64,000 nucleotides of DNA, from contig NZ_RZOY02000004.1 of NCBI RefSeq assembly GCF_004022705.2, positions 124,001-188,000 on the forward strand, given 5' to 3'. The DNA is from Mesorhizobium sp. M2D.F.Ca.ET.226.01.1.1. Lineage in GTDB: Bacteria; Pseudomonadota; Alphaproteobacteria; Rhizobiales; Rhizobiaceae. The translations under genes were made by a program, and so were the position numbers. Of the stretch, positions 57,426 through 64,000 are shown piece after piece (position 1 is the stretch's first letter; each line of letters opens with the position of its first letter). The notes under the pieces are model-generated. The model searched no databases and was not told the DNA's origin. It saw only the letters and a list, made by a program, of their open reading frames with translations.

Positions 57426-58196
57426 ATGTCCGACATCGTTCTGAAGACCGAAAACCTCACCAAGCATTATGGCGGCGTGCACGCGCTGCAGGAGGCGAAT
57501 TTCGAGCTGCGCAAGGGCGAGCATGTCGCCATCATGGGCGACAACGGTGCCGGCAAGTCGACCTTCGTGCGCCAGATCACCGGCGTCGAGCAGCGCACCG
57601 ACGGCAAGATCTGGTTCGACGGCAAGGAGGTGAATTTCTCCGGCCCCATCGAAGCGCGCGAGGCAGGCATCGAGACCGTGTTCCAGAACCTTGCCCTGGC
57701 CGACGATCTCGACGTGCCGTCCAACCTGTTCCTCGGCCGTGAGAAGGTGCTGTTCAATCTCGGGCCATTCTCGATCCTTGACCGCAAGGCGATGCGCAAG
57801 GCGACTGAGGCGGCGCTTGTCCGCACCGCGGTGAAGATCCCGAACCTCTCCAGCACCATCCGTCACATGTCGGGCGGCCAGCGCCAGTGCGTGGCGATCG
57901 CCAGGACGGCGACCTTCGCCTCCAAGCTGATCATCATGGACGAGCCGACGGCGGCGCTCGGCGTGCAGGAGACAGCGCAGGTCGAAAACATCATCCGTAC
58001 GCTGAAGGAGAACGGCGAGCCGCTGATCCTGGTCAGCCACAACATGCGCCAGGTGTTCGACCTGGTCGACCGCATCGTCGTCTTCCGCCGCGGCAAGATC
58101 GTCGCCAATCTGCGCAAGCAGGATACCGATGGCAACGATATCGTCGCCTACATCACCGGCGCCAAGACCGGACAGGCCGAGCTACAGGCCGCCTGA
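57426..58196 (+). CDS. Sugar ABC transporter ATP-binding protein (single domain)
   Basis: A 256-residue ATPase with one nucleotide-binding domain: Walker A GDNGAGKST, signature MSGGQRQCVAIART, Walker B LIIMDEPTAALG, and the switch His in LVSHNM. Many ribose-type transporters use a double-domain ATPase near 500 residues; the short type, like FrcA, is also common in rhizobia. The start at 57426 is chosen over an upstream frame inside the permease gene. Confidence 0.93.
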   Translation: MSDIVLKTENLTKHYGGVHALQEANFELRKGEHVAIMGDNGAGKSTFVRQITGVEQRTDGKIWFDGKEVNFSGPIEAREAGIETVFQNLALADDLDVPSNLFLGREKVLFNLGPFSILDRKAMRKATEAALVRTAVKIPNLSSTIRHMSGGQRQCVAIARTATFASKLIIMDEPTAALGVQETAQVENIIRTLKENGEPLILVSHNMRQVFDLVDRIVVFRRGKIVANLRKQDTDGNDIVAYITGAKTGQAELQAA

Positions 58197-58276
58197 CCGG
58201 CGCCACGACAGGAACAACCAATCGTCCGCGCCGAGAGGCGCGGACCGCCTATAAAACCCACCTCGAAGGACATTCC

Positions 58277-59269
58277 ATGACACTCCGCTTCGCTCTTCTC
58301 GGCGCCGGCCGTATCGGCAAGGTGCATGCCCGCGCCGTCGGCTCCAACCCCCAGGCCGAACTTGTGGCCGTGGCCGATGCGTTCGAGAAAGCGGCGACGG
58401 AGCTCGCCTCCGCCTATGGCGCCGAAGTGCGCACGATCGAGGCAATCGAACAGGCCAAGGACATCGACGCCGTCATCATCTGTACGCCGACCGACACCCA
58501 TGCCGATCTCATCGAGCGCTTCGCCAAGGCCGGCAAGGCGATCTTCTGCGAGAAGCCGATCGATCTTTCCGTCGAGCGCGTCGAAAAGTGCCTGGCGGTG
58601 GTCGAGAAGACCAAGGCCACGCTGATGGTGGGTTTCAACCGCCGCTTCGATCCGCATTTCGCCGCTGTCCGCAAGGCGATCGACGACGGCGCCATCGGCA
58701 CCGTCGAGATGGTCACCATCACGTCCCGCGACCCAGGCGCCCCGCCGCTCGACTACATCGCCCGCTCCGGCGGCATTTTTCGCGATATGACCATCCATGA
58801 TTTCGACATGGCGCGTTTCCTGCTGGGCGAAGAGCCCGTCGCCGTCAGCGCGCATGCTTCGGTGCTTGTGGACAAGAAAATCGGCGAAGCCGGCGATTTC
58901 GACTCGGTCAGCGTCATCCTCGAGACCGCATCCGGCAAGCAGGCCGTCATCTCCAACTCGCGCCGCGCCACCTATGGTTATGACCAGCGCATCGAGGTGC
59001 ATGGCTCGAAGGGCATGGTCGCGGCCGAGAACCAGCGGCCGGTCTCGATCGAGCTTGCCAACGACAAAGGCTACACCCGCCCGCCGCTGCACGACTTTTT
59101 CATGACCCGCTACATCGACGCCTATGCCAACGAGATTGCTGCCTTCATAGCTGCCGCGACTGCGGGCAAGAAGGCGGCGCCGAGCGGCAAGGACGGGCTG
59201 GTCGCGCTGAAGCTGGCGGATGCGGCGCTGAAGTCGGCCAAGACGGGCAAGACGGTCCGCGTCGATTGA
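58277..59269 (+). CDS. iolG: Gfo/Idh/MocA dehydrogenase, IolG-like
   Basis: A 330-residue NAD-dependent inositol 2-dehydrogenase-like enzyme. The Rossmann motif is LLGAGRIGKVHARA. Catalytic residues match IolG: Lys93 (CEKPID), Asp170 and His174 (FRDMTIHDFDMARF). Myo-inositol or a related cyclitol is the likely substrate; MocA of rhizopine catabolism is in the same family. 80 bp after the ATPase gene. No iolBCDE genes are in the window. Confidence 0.9.
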   Translation: MTLRFALLGAGRIGKVHARAVGSNPQAELVAVADAFEKAATELASAYGAEVRTIEAIEQAKDIDAVIICTPTDTHADLIERFAKAGKAIFCEKPIDLSVERVEKCLAVVEKTKATLMVGFNRRFDPHFAAVRKAIDDGAIGTVEMVTITSRDPGAPPLDYIARSGGIFRDMTIHDFDMARFLLGEEPVAVSAHASVLVDKKIGEAGDFDSVSVILETASGKQAVISNSRRATYGYDQRIEVHGSKGMVAAENQRPVSIELANDKGYTRPPLHDFFMTRYIDAYANEIAAFIAAATAGKKAAPSGKDGLVALKLADAALKSAKTGKTVRVD

Positions 59270-59299
59270 ACGTTTGACCTAGATTACTGGAGCAAAACG

Positions 59300-60094
59300 A
59301 TGAGCGGTTTGGCCGGTCGCAATTCTGAAACGCGCGCCATCGTCACCGGTGGCGCGCAGGGCATCGGCTTCGCTGTCGCCGAGGCCTTGGCGGACGAGGG
59401 CTGCTGCGCGCTGGCGCTGATCGGCCGCTCGCAGGAAAAGGGCGACAAGGCGGTGGCAGTGCTGAAGAAGAATGGCGTCGACGCCATCTTCATCAGCGCC
59501 GATGTCGCCAAGGTGGCCGATTGCAAGCGCGCCGTGGCAACGGCGCTTGGCCATTTCGGCACGCTGAACGCTTTGGTCAACGCCGCCGCCACTTCCGCGC
59601 GGGGATCGTTGGTCGAGACGACTGAAGAGCTCTTTGATCAGATCTTCGACACCAATGTGCGCGGCCCCTTCTTCCTGATGCAGGGCCTTGTCGCCCATCT
59701 GCTCGAACGCAAGGCGCCGGGCTCGATCGTCAACGTGCTGTCGATGTCGGCGCATGCCGGCCAGTCCTTCCTGACGCCCTATTCGACCAGCAAGGGCGCG
59801 CTGATGACGCTGACCAAGAATGTCGCCAGCGCCTACCGGAAGAACCGCATCCGCTGCAACGCCGTGCTGCCTGGATGGATGGACACCGAGGGCGAGGACA
59901 TCGTGCAGAAGAAGTGGCACGACGCGCCCGACGACTGGCTGGCAAAGGCCGAGGCCGCGCAGCCGATGGGCCAGCTGGTGAAGCCGGCACAGCTTGCCCG
60001 GCTGATCACCTATATGGTCAGCCCGCAGGCCGGCGTCATGACGGGATCGCTGGTCGACTACGATCAGAACATAGCCGGCGTGATCGGGGAGTAA
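59300..60094 (+). CDS. Short-chain dehydrogenase/reductase
   Basis: A 264-residue SDR. The cofactor motif is TGGAQGIG, then NAAAT in place of the usual NAG, and the catalytic Ser-Tyr-Lys in SMSAHAGQSFLTPYSTSKGAL. The C-terminal VLPGWMDTEGED is a typical substrate-loop region. It is 30 bp after iolG and probably oxidises or reduces a cyclitol or sugar intermediate of the same pathway. Confidence 0.9.
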   Translation: MSGLAGRNSETRAIVTGGAQGIGFAVAEALADEGCCALALIGRSQEKGDKAVAVLKKNGVDAIFISADVAKVADCKRAVATALGHFGTLNALVNAAATSARGSLVETTEELFDQIFDTNVRGPFFLMQGLVAHLLERKAPGSIVNVLSMSAHAGQSFLTPYSTSKGALMTLTKNVASAYRKNRIRCNAVLPGWMDTEGEDIVQKKWHDAPDDWLAKAEAAQPMGQLVKPAQLARLITYMVSPQAGVMTGSLVDYDQNIAGVIGE

Positions 60095-60142
60095 TTCAGT
60101 ACAGCTGAGGTCCTGTTGCAGCGGCGTTGCGATTCCCATATA

Positions 60143-60169
60143 TAGTCATGATGGTCATACTAGTCATGA
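60143..60169. promoter_or_regulatory. Direct repeats upstream of the Phd-like antitoxin
   Basis: TAGTCATGA occurs at 60143-60151 and 60161-60169, 18 bp apart, with another TCAT between. The ATG follows 8 bp later. Phd/YefM antitoxins repress their own promoters through repeated sites, so these are operator candidates. Confidence 0.5.
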
Positions 60170-60176
60170 GAATGCG

Positions 60177-60440
60177 ATGCTAACGTCACCCAAAGACGCC
60201 AACTGGACGGTCGCCGGGGCAAAAGCCCGCCTCTCCGAGGTCATCGAGCGCGCGCAGTTTTCACCGCAGACGATCACCAAAAACGGCAAGCCAAGCGTGG
60301 TCGTCGTCTCAGCGGAGGAATGGCAGCGAAAGACCGCACGTAAAGGCACGCTTGCGGAGTTCCTGCTGGACTCGCCGCTGCGTGGCGCCGATATCGACCT
60401 GGAGCGGCAACGCGACCAACCGCGCGATCTGCCGCTGTGA
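60177..60440 (+). CDS. Phd/YefM-family antitoxin
   Basis: An 87-residue antitoxin: WTVAGAKARLSEVIERAQFSPQTITKNGKPSVVVVSAEEW is the Phd/YefM fold (residues about 10-49), followed by a toxin-binding tail (GTLAEFLLDSPLRG). The toxin gene start overlaps its stop (GTGA). Confidence 0.9.
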   Translation: MLTSPKDANWTVAGAKARLSEVIERAQFSPQTITKNGKPSVVVVSAEEWQRKTARKGTLAEFLLDSPLRGADIDLERQRDQPRDLPL

Positions 60441-60859
60441 GGCTGCTACTCGATACGAATGTGCTGTCCGAGGTGACGAGGCCGGCGCCGGACACGCGCG
60501 TTCTGGAGTGGTTGAACGGGCTCGACGAGGACCGCTCCTTCATCAGTGTTGTGTCGATCGCCGAGATCCGGCGCGGCGTCGCCCTCATGGATGAGGGCCG
60601 CAAACGCGAGGCACTGGCTGAATGGCTTGCCCACGATCTGCCGCGGCGCTTTGAGCAGAGGGTTTTGCCCGTGGACGAGGCCGTTGCCTTTGCTTGGGGC
60701 GACCTAATGGGCCTTGCCAAGCGGCGCGGTCGCGGTCTGTCCTCGATGGATGGGATGATCGCAGCCACCGCGATTGCGCAGCAGCTTACCTTGGCAACGC
60801 GCAACACGAGGGATTTCGAAGGCTTTGGAATCGAACTCTTCGATCCCTGGACCGCATGA
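60437..60859 (+). CDS. vapC: PIN-domain toxin (VapC-like)
   Basis: A 140-residue PIN RNase: LLLDTNVLSEVTR (Asp5), SIAEIRRGVALM (Glu), SSMDGMIAATA (Asp) and NTRDFEGFGIELFDPW at the C-terminus. Starts with GTG. Paired with a Phd-type rather than a VapB-type antitoxin. Confidence 0.92.
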   Translation: MRLLLDTNVLSEVTRPAPDTRVLEWLNGLDEDRSFISVVSIAEIRRGVALMDEGRKREALAEWLAHDLPRRFEQRVLPVDEAVAFAWGDLMGLAKRRGRGLSSMDGMIAATAIAQQLTLATRNTRDFEGFGIELFDPWTA

Positions 60860-60894
60860 CCAGCGCGCTGCCGTAGTCACAAGAGAACGTCTCG

Positions 60895-61134
60895 ATGCAC
60901 CCGTACTGGATCACGATAAGCCGTCATCTTGGCGTCGGCGTCACTGCGCGATCGGAAGGCGACGCGCTGCAACTCGTCGCGCTTGCCTTCCCATCCAAAA
61001 AAGCGGTCAGCATCGAGATCATCAAGGATATGAACGATCTCGATCAGAATCACGTGCTACCCAATTTGGGTGGGGCCAACTGGCTTCGGCGTGGCATCTG
61101 GTTTCCCCAGGGCTACGAGTACATTGCAAGCTGA
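60895..61134 (+). CDS. Small protein of unknown function (79 aa)
   Basis: A 79-residue frame starting MHPYWITISRHLGVGVTARS, with a plausible folded composition (mixed strands and helices, GANWLRRGIWFPQGYEYIAS at the end). I do not recognise it. It lies after the toxin gene and 61 bp before the attenuator transcript, with only a weak ribosome site. Confidence 0.5.
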   Translation: MHPYWITISRHLGVGVTARSEGDALQLVALAFPSKKAVSIEIIKDMNDLDQNHVLPNLGGANWLRRGIWFPQGYEYIAS

Positions 61135-61159
61135 GACAATGCGTAGCCTCATCGGGTAC

Positions 61160-61187
61160 GTGACAACCGCCTTCGCATCGACTATAT
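61160..61187 (+). promoter_or_regulatory. Promoter candidate for the DAHP synthase leader
   Basis: GTGACA (61160-61165), a 16-nt spacer, then CTATAT (61182-61187), close to the rhizobial housekeeping promoter pattern. Transcription would start near 61195, exactly at the second ATG of the leader peptide. Confidence 0.5.
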
Positions 61188-61194
61188 GAGCCGC

Positions 61195-61269
61195 ATGATC
61201 CACCTGACCGCCTCGTTTTGGTACTTTTATTACAGCTCGCTGGCGGCGGGAGGATTGCGCTCGATCTGA
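61195..61269 (+). CDS. Aromatic amino acid leader peptide (attenuator)
   Basis: A 24-residue leader peptide, MIHLTASFWYFYYSS then LAAGGLRSI. The run Phe-Trp-Tyr-Phe-Tyr-Tyr (codons 61216-61233) senses charging of all three aromatic tRNAs. An in-frame ATG at 61186 would add MSR, but it overlaps the predicted -10 box, so the 61195 start, possibly on a leaderless mRNA, is preferred. It ends 22 bp before the terminator hairpin. Confidence 0.85.
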   Translation: MIHLTASFWYFYYSSLAAGGLRSI

Positions 61270-61318
61270 AAACTCCAGATCAAAATCCGACAAGCCGCCA
61301 GACCTGGCGGCTTTTTTG
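61239..61318 (+). promoter_or_regulatory. Transcription attenuator of the DAHP synthase gene
   Basis: CTGGCGGC occurs twice: segment 2 (61240-61247) and within segment 4 (61304-61311). Both are complementary to GCCGCCAG of segment 3 (61294-61301). The 2:3 pairing is the antiterminator. The 3:4 pairing (AAGCCGCC/GGCGGCTT, 61292-61313) with the following TTTTTTG is the terminator. CCGCC in the leader (61208-61212) can pair with segment 2 as the protector. Confidence 0.88.
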
Positions 61319-61357
61319 TTTCAGCCGGCAGGTCTCCTAAACCAGGAGCAGAAAGCC

Positions 61358-62449
61358 GTGTTGACCACCACAGACGACCTTCGGGTCAAGGAACTCAAAG
61401 TACTGACCACGCCGGACGAGGTGATGCGCGAGATACCGCGCTCACTGACGGCGACGCGCACCGTTGCCGCTTCGCGCAACGCCATCCATTCCATCCTGAC
61501 CGGGGTCGACGATCGACTTGTTGTCATCGTCGGCCCTTGTTCGATCCACGATCCGGTCGCCGCCGTGGACTACGCCAGCCGTCTGGCGGCGCTGCGCGAG
61601 GCCCTGGCCGACCGGCTCGAGATCGTCATGCGCGTCTATTTTGAGAAGCCGCGCACCACGGTCGGCTGGAAGGGTCTCATCAACGATCCCGATCTCGACG
61701 GCAGCTTCAACATCGACAAGGGCTTGCGCATGGCGCGCAACGTGCTGTCGGCCGTCAATAATCTCGGCCTGCCGGCGGCGACCGAGTTCCTCGACATGAC
61801 GACGCCGCAATACATCGCCGACCTCGTCGCCTGGGGCGCCATCGGCGCGCGCACCACCGAAAGCCAGATCCACCGCGAGCTGGCGTCCGGCCTGTCCTGC
61901 CCGGTCGGCTTCAAGAACGGCACCGACGGCAATCTCAGGATCGCCGGCGAAGCGGTGAAGTCCGCCGCCCAACCGCATCATTTCATGGCGGTGACCAAGG
62001 GCGGCCGCAGCGCGATCGCGGCGACCACCGGCAATGAGGATTGCCATGTCATCCTGCGCGGCGGCATCCAGCCGAATTACGATGCTGCAAGCGTCGATGC
62101 CGCTGCTGCCGAGCTCGGCCGCATCGGTGTCGCGCCGCGGCTGATGATCGATGTTAGCCACGCCAACTCCGGCAAGAAGCCGGAGAACCAGCCCAAGGTC
62201 GCGGCCGACGTGGCGGGCCAGGTCGCGGCGGGCGACGAACGCATCATCGGCGTCATGATCGAGAGCAATCTCGTTGCCGGCCGACAGGATGTCGTGCCCG
62301 GCAAGCCGCTCGTCTACGGCCAGAGCATCACCGATGGCTGCATCGACTGGGCGACCACCGAGACCGTGCTGCACGGCCTTGCCGGTGCCGTCGAATGGCG
62401 CCGGTCGGCGAAGCGCGAGATGCTCGCCAGCCGTCAGGGCGCGGCCTGA
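61358..62449 (+). CDS. aroG: DAHP synthase, class I (3-deoxy-7-phosphoheptulonate synthase)
   Basis: First step of the shikimate pathway, joining PEP and erythrose 4-phosphate. The 363 residues match E. coli AroF/G/H-type enzymes: VIVGPCSIHDP, RVYFEKPRTTVGWKG, KNGTDGNLRIA, and DVSHANSGKKP. The isozyme type (Phe, Tyr or Trp inhibited) cannot be told by eye. The start is GTG at 61358 with AGGAGC upstream. Regulated by the leader attenuator just before it. Confidence 0.94.
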   Translation: MLTTTDDLRVKELKVLTTPDEVMREIPRSLTATRTVAASRNAIHSILTGVDDRLVVIVGPCSIHDPVAAVDYASRLAALREALADRLEIVMRVYFEKPRTTVGWKGLINDPDLDGSFNIDKGLRMARNVLSAVNNLGLPAATEFLDMTTPQYIADLVAWGAIGARTTESQIHRELASGLSCPVGFKNGTDGNLRIAGEAVKSAAQPHHFMAVTKGGRSAIAATTGNEDCHVILRGGIQPNYDAASVDAAAAELGRIGVAPRLMIDVSHANSGKKPENQPKVAADVAGQVAAGDERIIGVMIESNLVAGRQDVVPGKPLVYGQSITDGCIDWATTETVLHGLAGAVEWRRSAKREMLASRQGAA

Positions 62450-62499
62450 CGCCTCTTCCTTCCCCCTTGTGGGGTGAGAAGCGGTCCGCATAGCGGACG

Positions 62500-62524
62500 A
62501 AAAGCCAATTGCTTGGCTTTTCGA
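62500..62524. terminator. Hairpin between aroG and convergent lysE-type gene
   Basis: AAAAGCCAA (62500-62508), TTGC loop, TTGGCTTTT (62513-62521): a perfect 9-bp stem usable in both directions. GTCCGC/GCGGAC (62484-62498) forms another small hairpin just before it. The rest of this 181-bp gap shows no gene. Confidence 0.65.
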
Positions 62525-62630
62525 GCTTCGAACGCCCTGAGCCTGCGAAGGGCCGGGTGGTGGAATGCCGCGAAGCGGCAAGACGGATGAAGGGTATTCG
62601 TGGGGTGCGGCGTGTCTCCTTGTCAGGGAT

Positions 62631-63266
62631 TCACGCCGCGCTCAACCCTTCCCAGGCCGTGAAGATCGAAACCGCGAACAGCAGCAATCCTGCCGCGCGG
62701 CCTGCAAATATGGTCGCCTTCGGATTGTCGACCAGCAGCCCCCGGCTCCGCCCGGCGGTGACGGCGAGCCCGCCATAGATCGCCGCCTGCGTGGCGATCG
62801 TCAGCAATCCCATGATGGACGTCTGCATCCAGATCGGACCGTAAGCCGGCTTAAGGAATTGCGGATAGACGGCGATGATGAAGAGATAGGCCTTCGGATT
62901 GATCAGGCAGGTGAGCATGCCTTGCCGAAACGCCTTCCAGGCCGAGCGGCTCCCTGCGGGGCCGTCGTCACCGACGGTGATCGAGCTGCGCATCAGCGAG
63001 ATCCCGATATAGGCCATGTAGGCGGCGCCCGCGACCAGCAGCGGCGTAAACAGCATCGGCACGAAATGCATGAGCAGGCCGACGCCGATCGCACCGTTCA
63101 CCGTATGCACCGCGCCGCCGAGCATGATGCCGGCGGTCGCCGCGAGACCTCGATTGCTGCCGCCCGTCAGCGCATTGGCCAGCACGAACAGCATATCCAT
63201 GCCCGGCACGGCGATGATGCCGAACAGAAGCACGAAGAACAGCCAGAGATTTTCGCTATAGCTCAT
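62631..63266 (-). CDS. LysE/RhtB family exporter
   Basis: A 211-residue inner-membrane exporter with about six hydrophobic segments. The family motif GMDMLFVLANALTGGSNRGLAATAGIMLGG is at about residues 22-51 (Pro-Gly-Met-Asp instead of the common PGP). QGMLTCLINPKAYLF is also typical. It probably exports an amino acid or derivative. Divergent from a YafY-type regulator with shared inverted repeats between them. Confidence 0.9.
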   Translation of the reverse strand: MSYSENLWLFFVLLFGIIAVPGMDMLFVLANALTGGSNRGLAATAGIMLGGAVHTVNGAIGVGLLMHFVPMLFTPLLVAGAAYMAYIGISLMRSSITVGDDGPAGSRSAWKAFRQGMLTCLINPKAYLFIIAVYPQFLKPAYGPIWMQTSIMGLLTIATQAAIYGGLAVTAGRSRGLLVDNPKATIFAGRAAGLLLFAVSIFTAWEGLSAA

Positions 63267-63348
63267 GTCAGTTGCCGGTCACCTCACCTGCGAGCGCTCA
63301 AAGGAACCTGTTGATTTTCAAGCGCGTAGGCCGCCCTATAGGTCACCC

Positions 63349-63372
63349 CAACTGACGGGGGTGTGTCAGTTG
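63349..63372. promoter_or_regulatory. Inverted repeat in the lysE-yafY divergent region
   Basis: CAACTGAC, 8 nt, GTCAGTTG: a perfect 8-bp inverted repeat 20 bp before the regulator ATG. A third copy of GTCAGTTG lies at 63267-63274, directly upstream of the LysE start codon. Probably the regulator's own binding sites. Confidence 0.55.
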
Positions 63373-63392
63373 CGTTTCGTTCGGATGGAAAA

Positions 63393-64000
63393 ATGCGCAA
63401 GGCCTCGCGCCTGTTCGAGATCATCCAGATCCTGCGGCTGGCCAGGAAGCCGGTGACGGCGGCGACGATCGCCGAGCGGCTGGAGGTGACGGTGCGCTCG
63501 GTCTATCGCGACATCGCCGCCCTGCAGGCGATGCGCGTGCCGATCGAGGGCGGGCGCGGCATCGGCTATATATTGCGCCCCGGTTTCGACCTGCCGCCGC
63601 TGATGTTTTCCATCGAGGAGATGGAAGCGATCGTCTTGTCGCTGGCGCTGCTCGAACGCACTGGCGACGACGGGCTCAAGCAGGCCGCGAAACGCGTCGG
63701 CGCCAAGATCGCCGGCGCCGTGCCGCCGCCCCTGCGGCAGACCCTCGACGCCAACGCGCTGCATGCCTGGGGTTTCGCCGCGCCTTCGGCCTCCGCGGTC
63801 GACCTCGCGCTGGTCCGTCGAACCATCCGCGATGAGGAGAAACTCGCTTTGTCCTATCGCGACGAGGCGGGACGGGCGACGGAGCGCATAATCCGTCCGG
63901 TCGCGCTGATCTACTATGCCGAGACCGCCAACATCGTGGCCTGGTGCGAATTGCGCCAGGCCATCCGCAATTTCCGCAGCGACCGCATCGAGGACTGCCG
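63393..64000 (+). CDS. YafY-type HTH/WYL transcriptional regulator (partial, 3' end outside window)
   Basis: About 202 codons visible. The N-terminal winged HTH (RLFEIIQILRLARKPVTAATIAERL, SVYRDIAALQAMRVPIEGG) is of the HTH_11 type, and the WYL domain begins after about residue 140 (LALSYRDEAGR, IIRPVALIYYAETANIVAWC). It likely senses a small ligand and controls the divergent exporter. The frame runs off the window. Confidence 0.92.
   Translation, partial: MRKASRLFEIIQILRLARKPVTAATIAERLEVTVRSVYRDIAALQAMRVPIEGGRGIGYILRPGFDLPPLMFSIEEMEAIVLSLALLERTGDDGLKQAAKRVGAKIAGAVPPPLRQTLDANALHAWGFAAPSASAVDLALVRRTIRDEEKLALSYRDEAGRATERIIRPVALIYYAETANIVAWCELRQAIRNFRSDRIEDC

Overview
The window looks like a chromosomal segment of an alphaproteobacterium of the order Rhizobiales, most probably Mesorhizobium or a close relative. 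This rests on high GC, on the protein sequences, and on rhizobial gene neighbourhoods: chvI-chvG-hprK-EIIA-HPr next to pckA, trpFBA-accD-folC, hisB-hisH-hisA-hisF-hisE-coaA, hslV...hslU, and tsaE/phosphotransferase-murU-addB-addA-trxA. No rRNA, tRNA, CRISPR array, IS element or prophage was seen. Both edges cut genes (pheT on the left, a YafY/WYL regulator on the right).

Layout. 1-5.2 kb: translation genes on the minus strand (infC with an AUU start, rpmI, rplT, pheS, pheT). Two extra genes lie inside this normally tight group: a membrane methyltransferase between infC and rpmI, and a GFA-family gene between pheS and pheT. 5.4-9.1 kb: hydrolase, BenE transporter, DUF2852, a zinc metallopeptidase and a small protein. 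9.2-14.9 kb: trpF-trpB-trpA-accD-folC and a VOC protein. 14.9-24.6 kb, minus strand: cupin, trxA, addA, addB, murU-like and a TsaE/phosphotransferase fusion. 24.6-28.7 kb: a DivL-type cell-cycle kinase with Tyr in place of the phosphoacceptor His, then ahcY. 28.9-34.7 kb: HPr, EIIA, HprK and ChvG/ChvI, divergent from pckA. 34.8-39.1 kb: arfB, alkB and a three-gene gtrB-gtrA-membrane protein module. 39.1-44.9 kb: coaA and a his operon with four non-his passengers. 45.1-48.1 kb: hslV-GNAT-DUF2585-hslU. 48.2-50.1 kb: a FitAB/VapBC pair and DUF1402.

50.1-60.1 kb is the most distinctive accessory block. On the minus strand lie mocD-mocE-mocF-like genes (di-iron membrane hydroxylase, Rieske ferredoxin, ferredoxin reductase) and a divergent PanB-family gene. 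On the plus strand lie a LacI regulator, a sugar/inositol/rhizopine-type ABC transporter (binding protein, permease, ATPase), an IolG-like dehydrogenase and an SDR. Together they read as an uptake and oxidation locus for an inositol derivative, plausibly an O-methylated one such as a rhizopine or pinitol/ononitol. This is an inference.

60.1-64 kb: a Phd/VapC pair, a small unknown protein, and a class I DAHP synthase preceded by a textbook attenuator. Its leader peptide carries Phe-Trp-Tyr-Phe-Tyr-Tyr and is followed by mutually exclusive antiterminator and terminator hairpins. A LysE exporter divergent from a YafY-type regulator ends the window. Most long unlisted ORFs are antisense or frame-shifted shadows caused by high GC.
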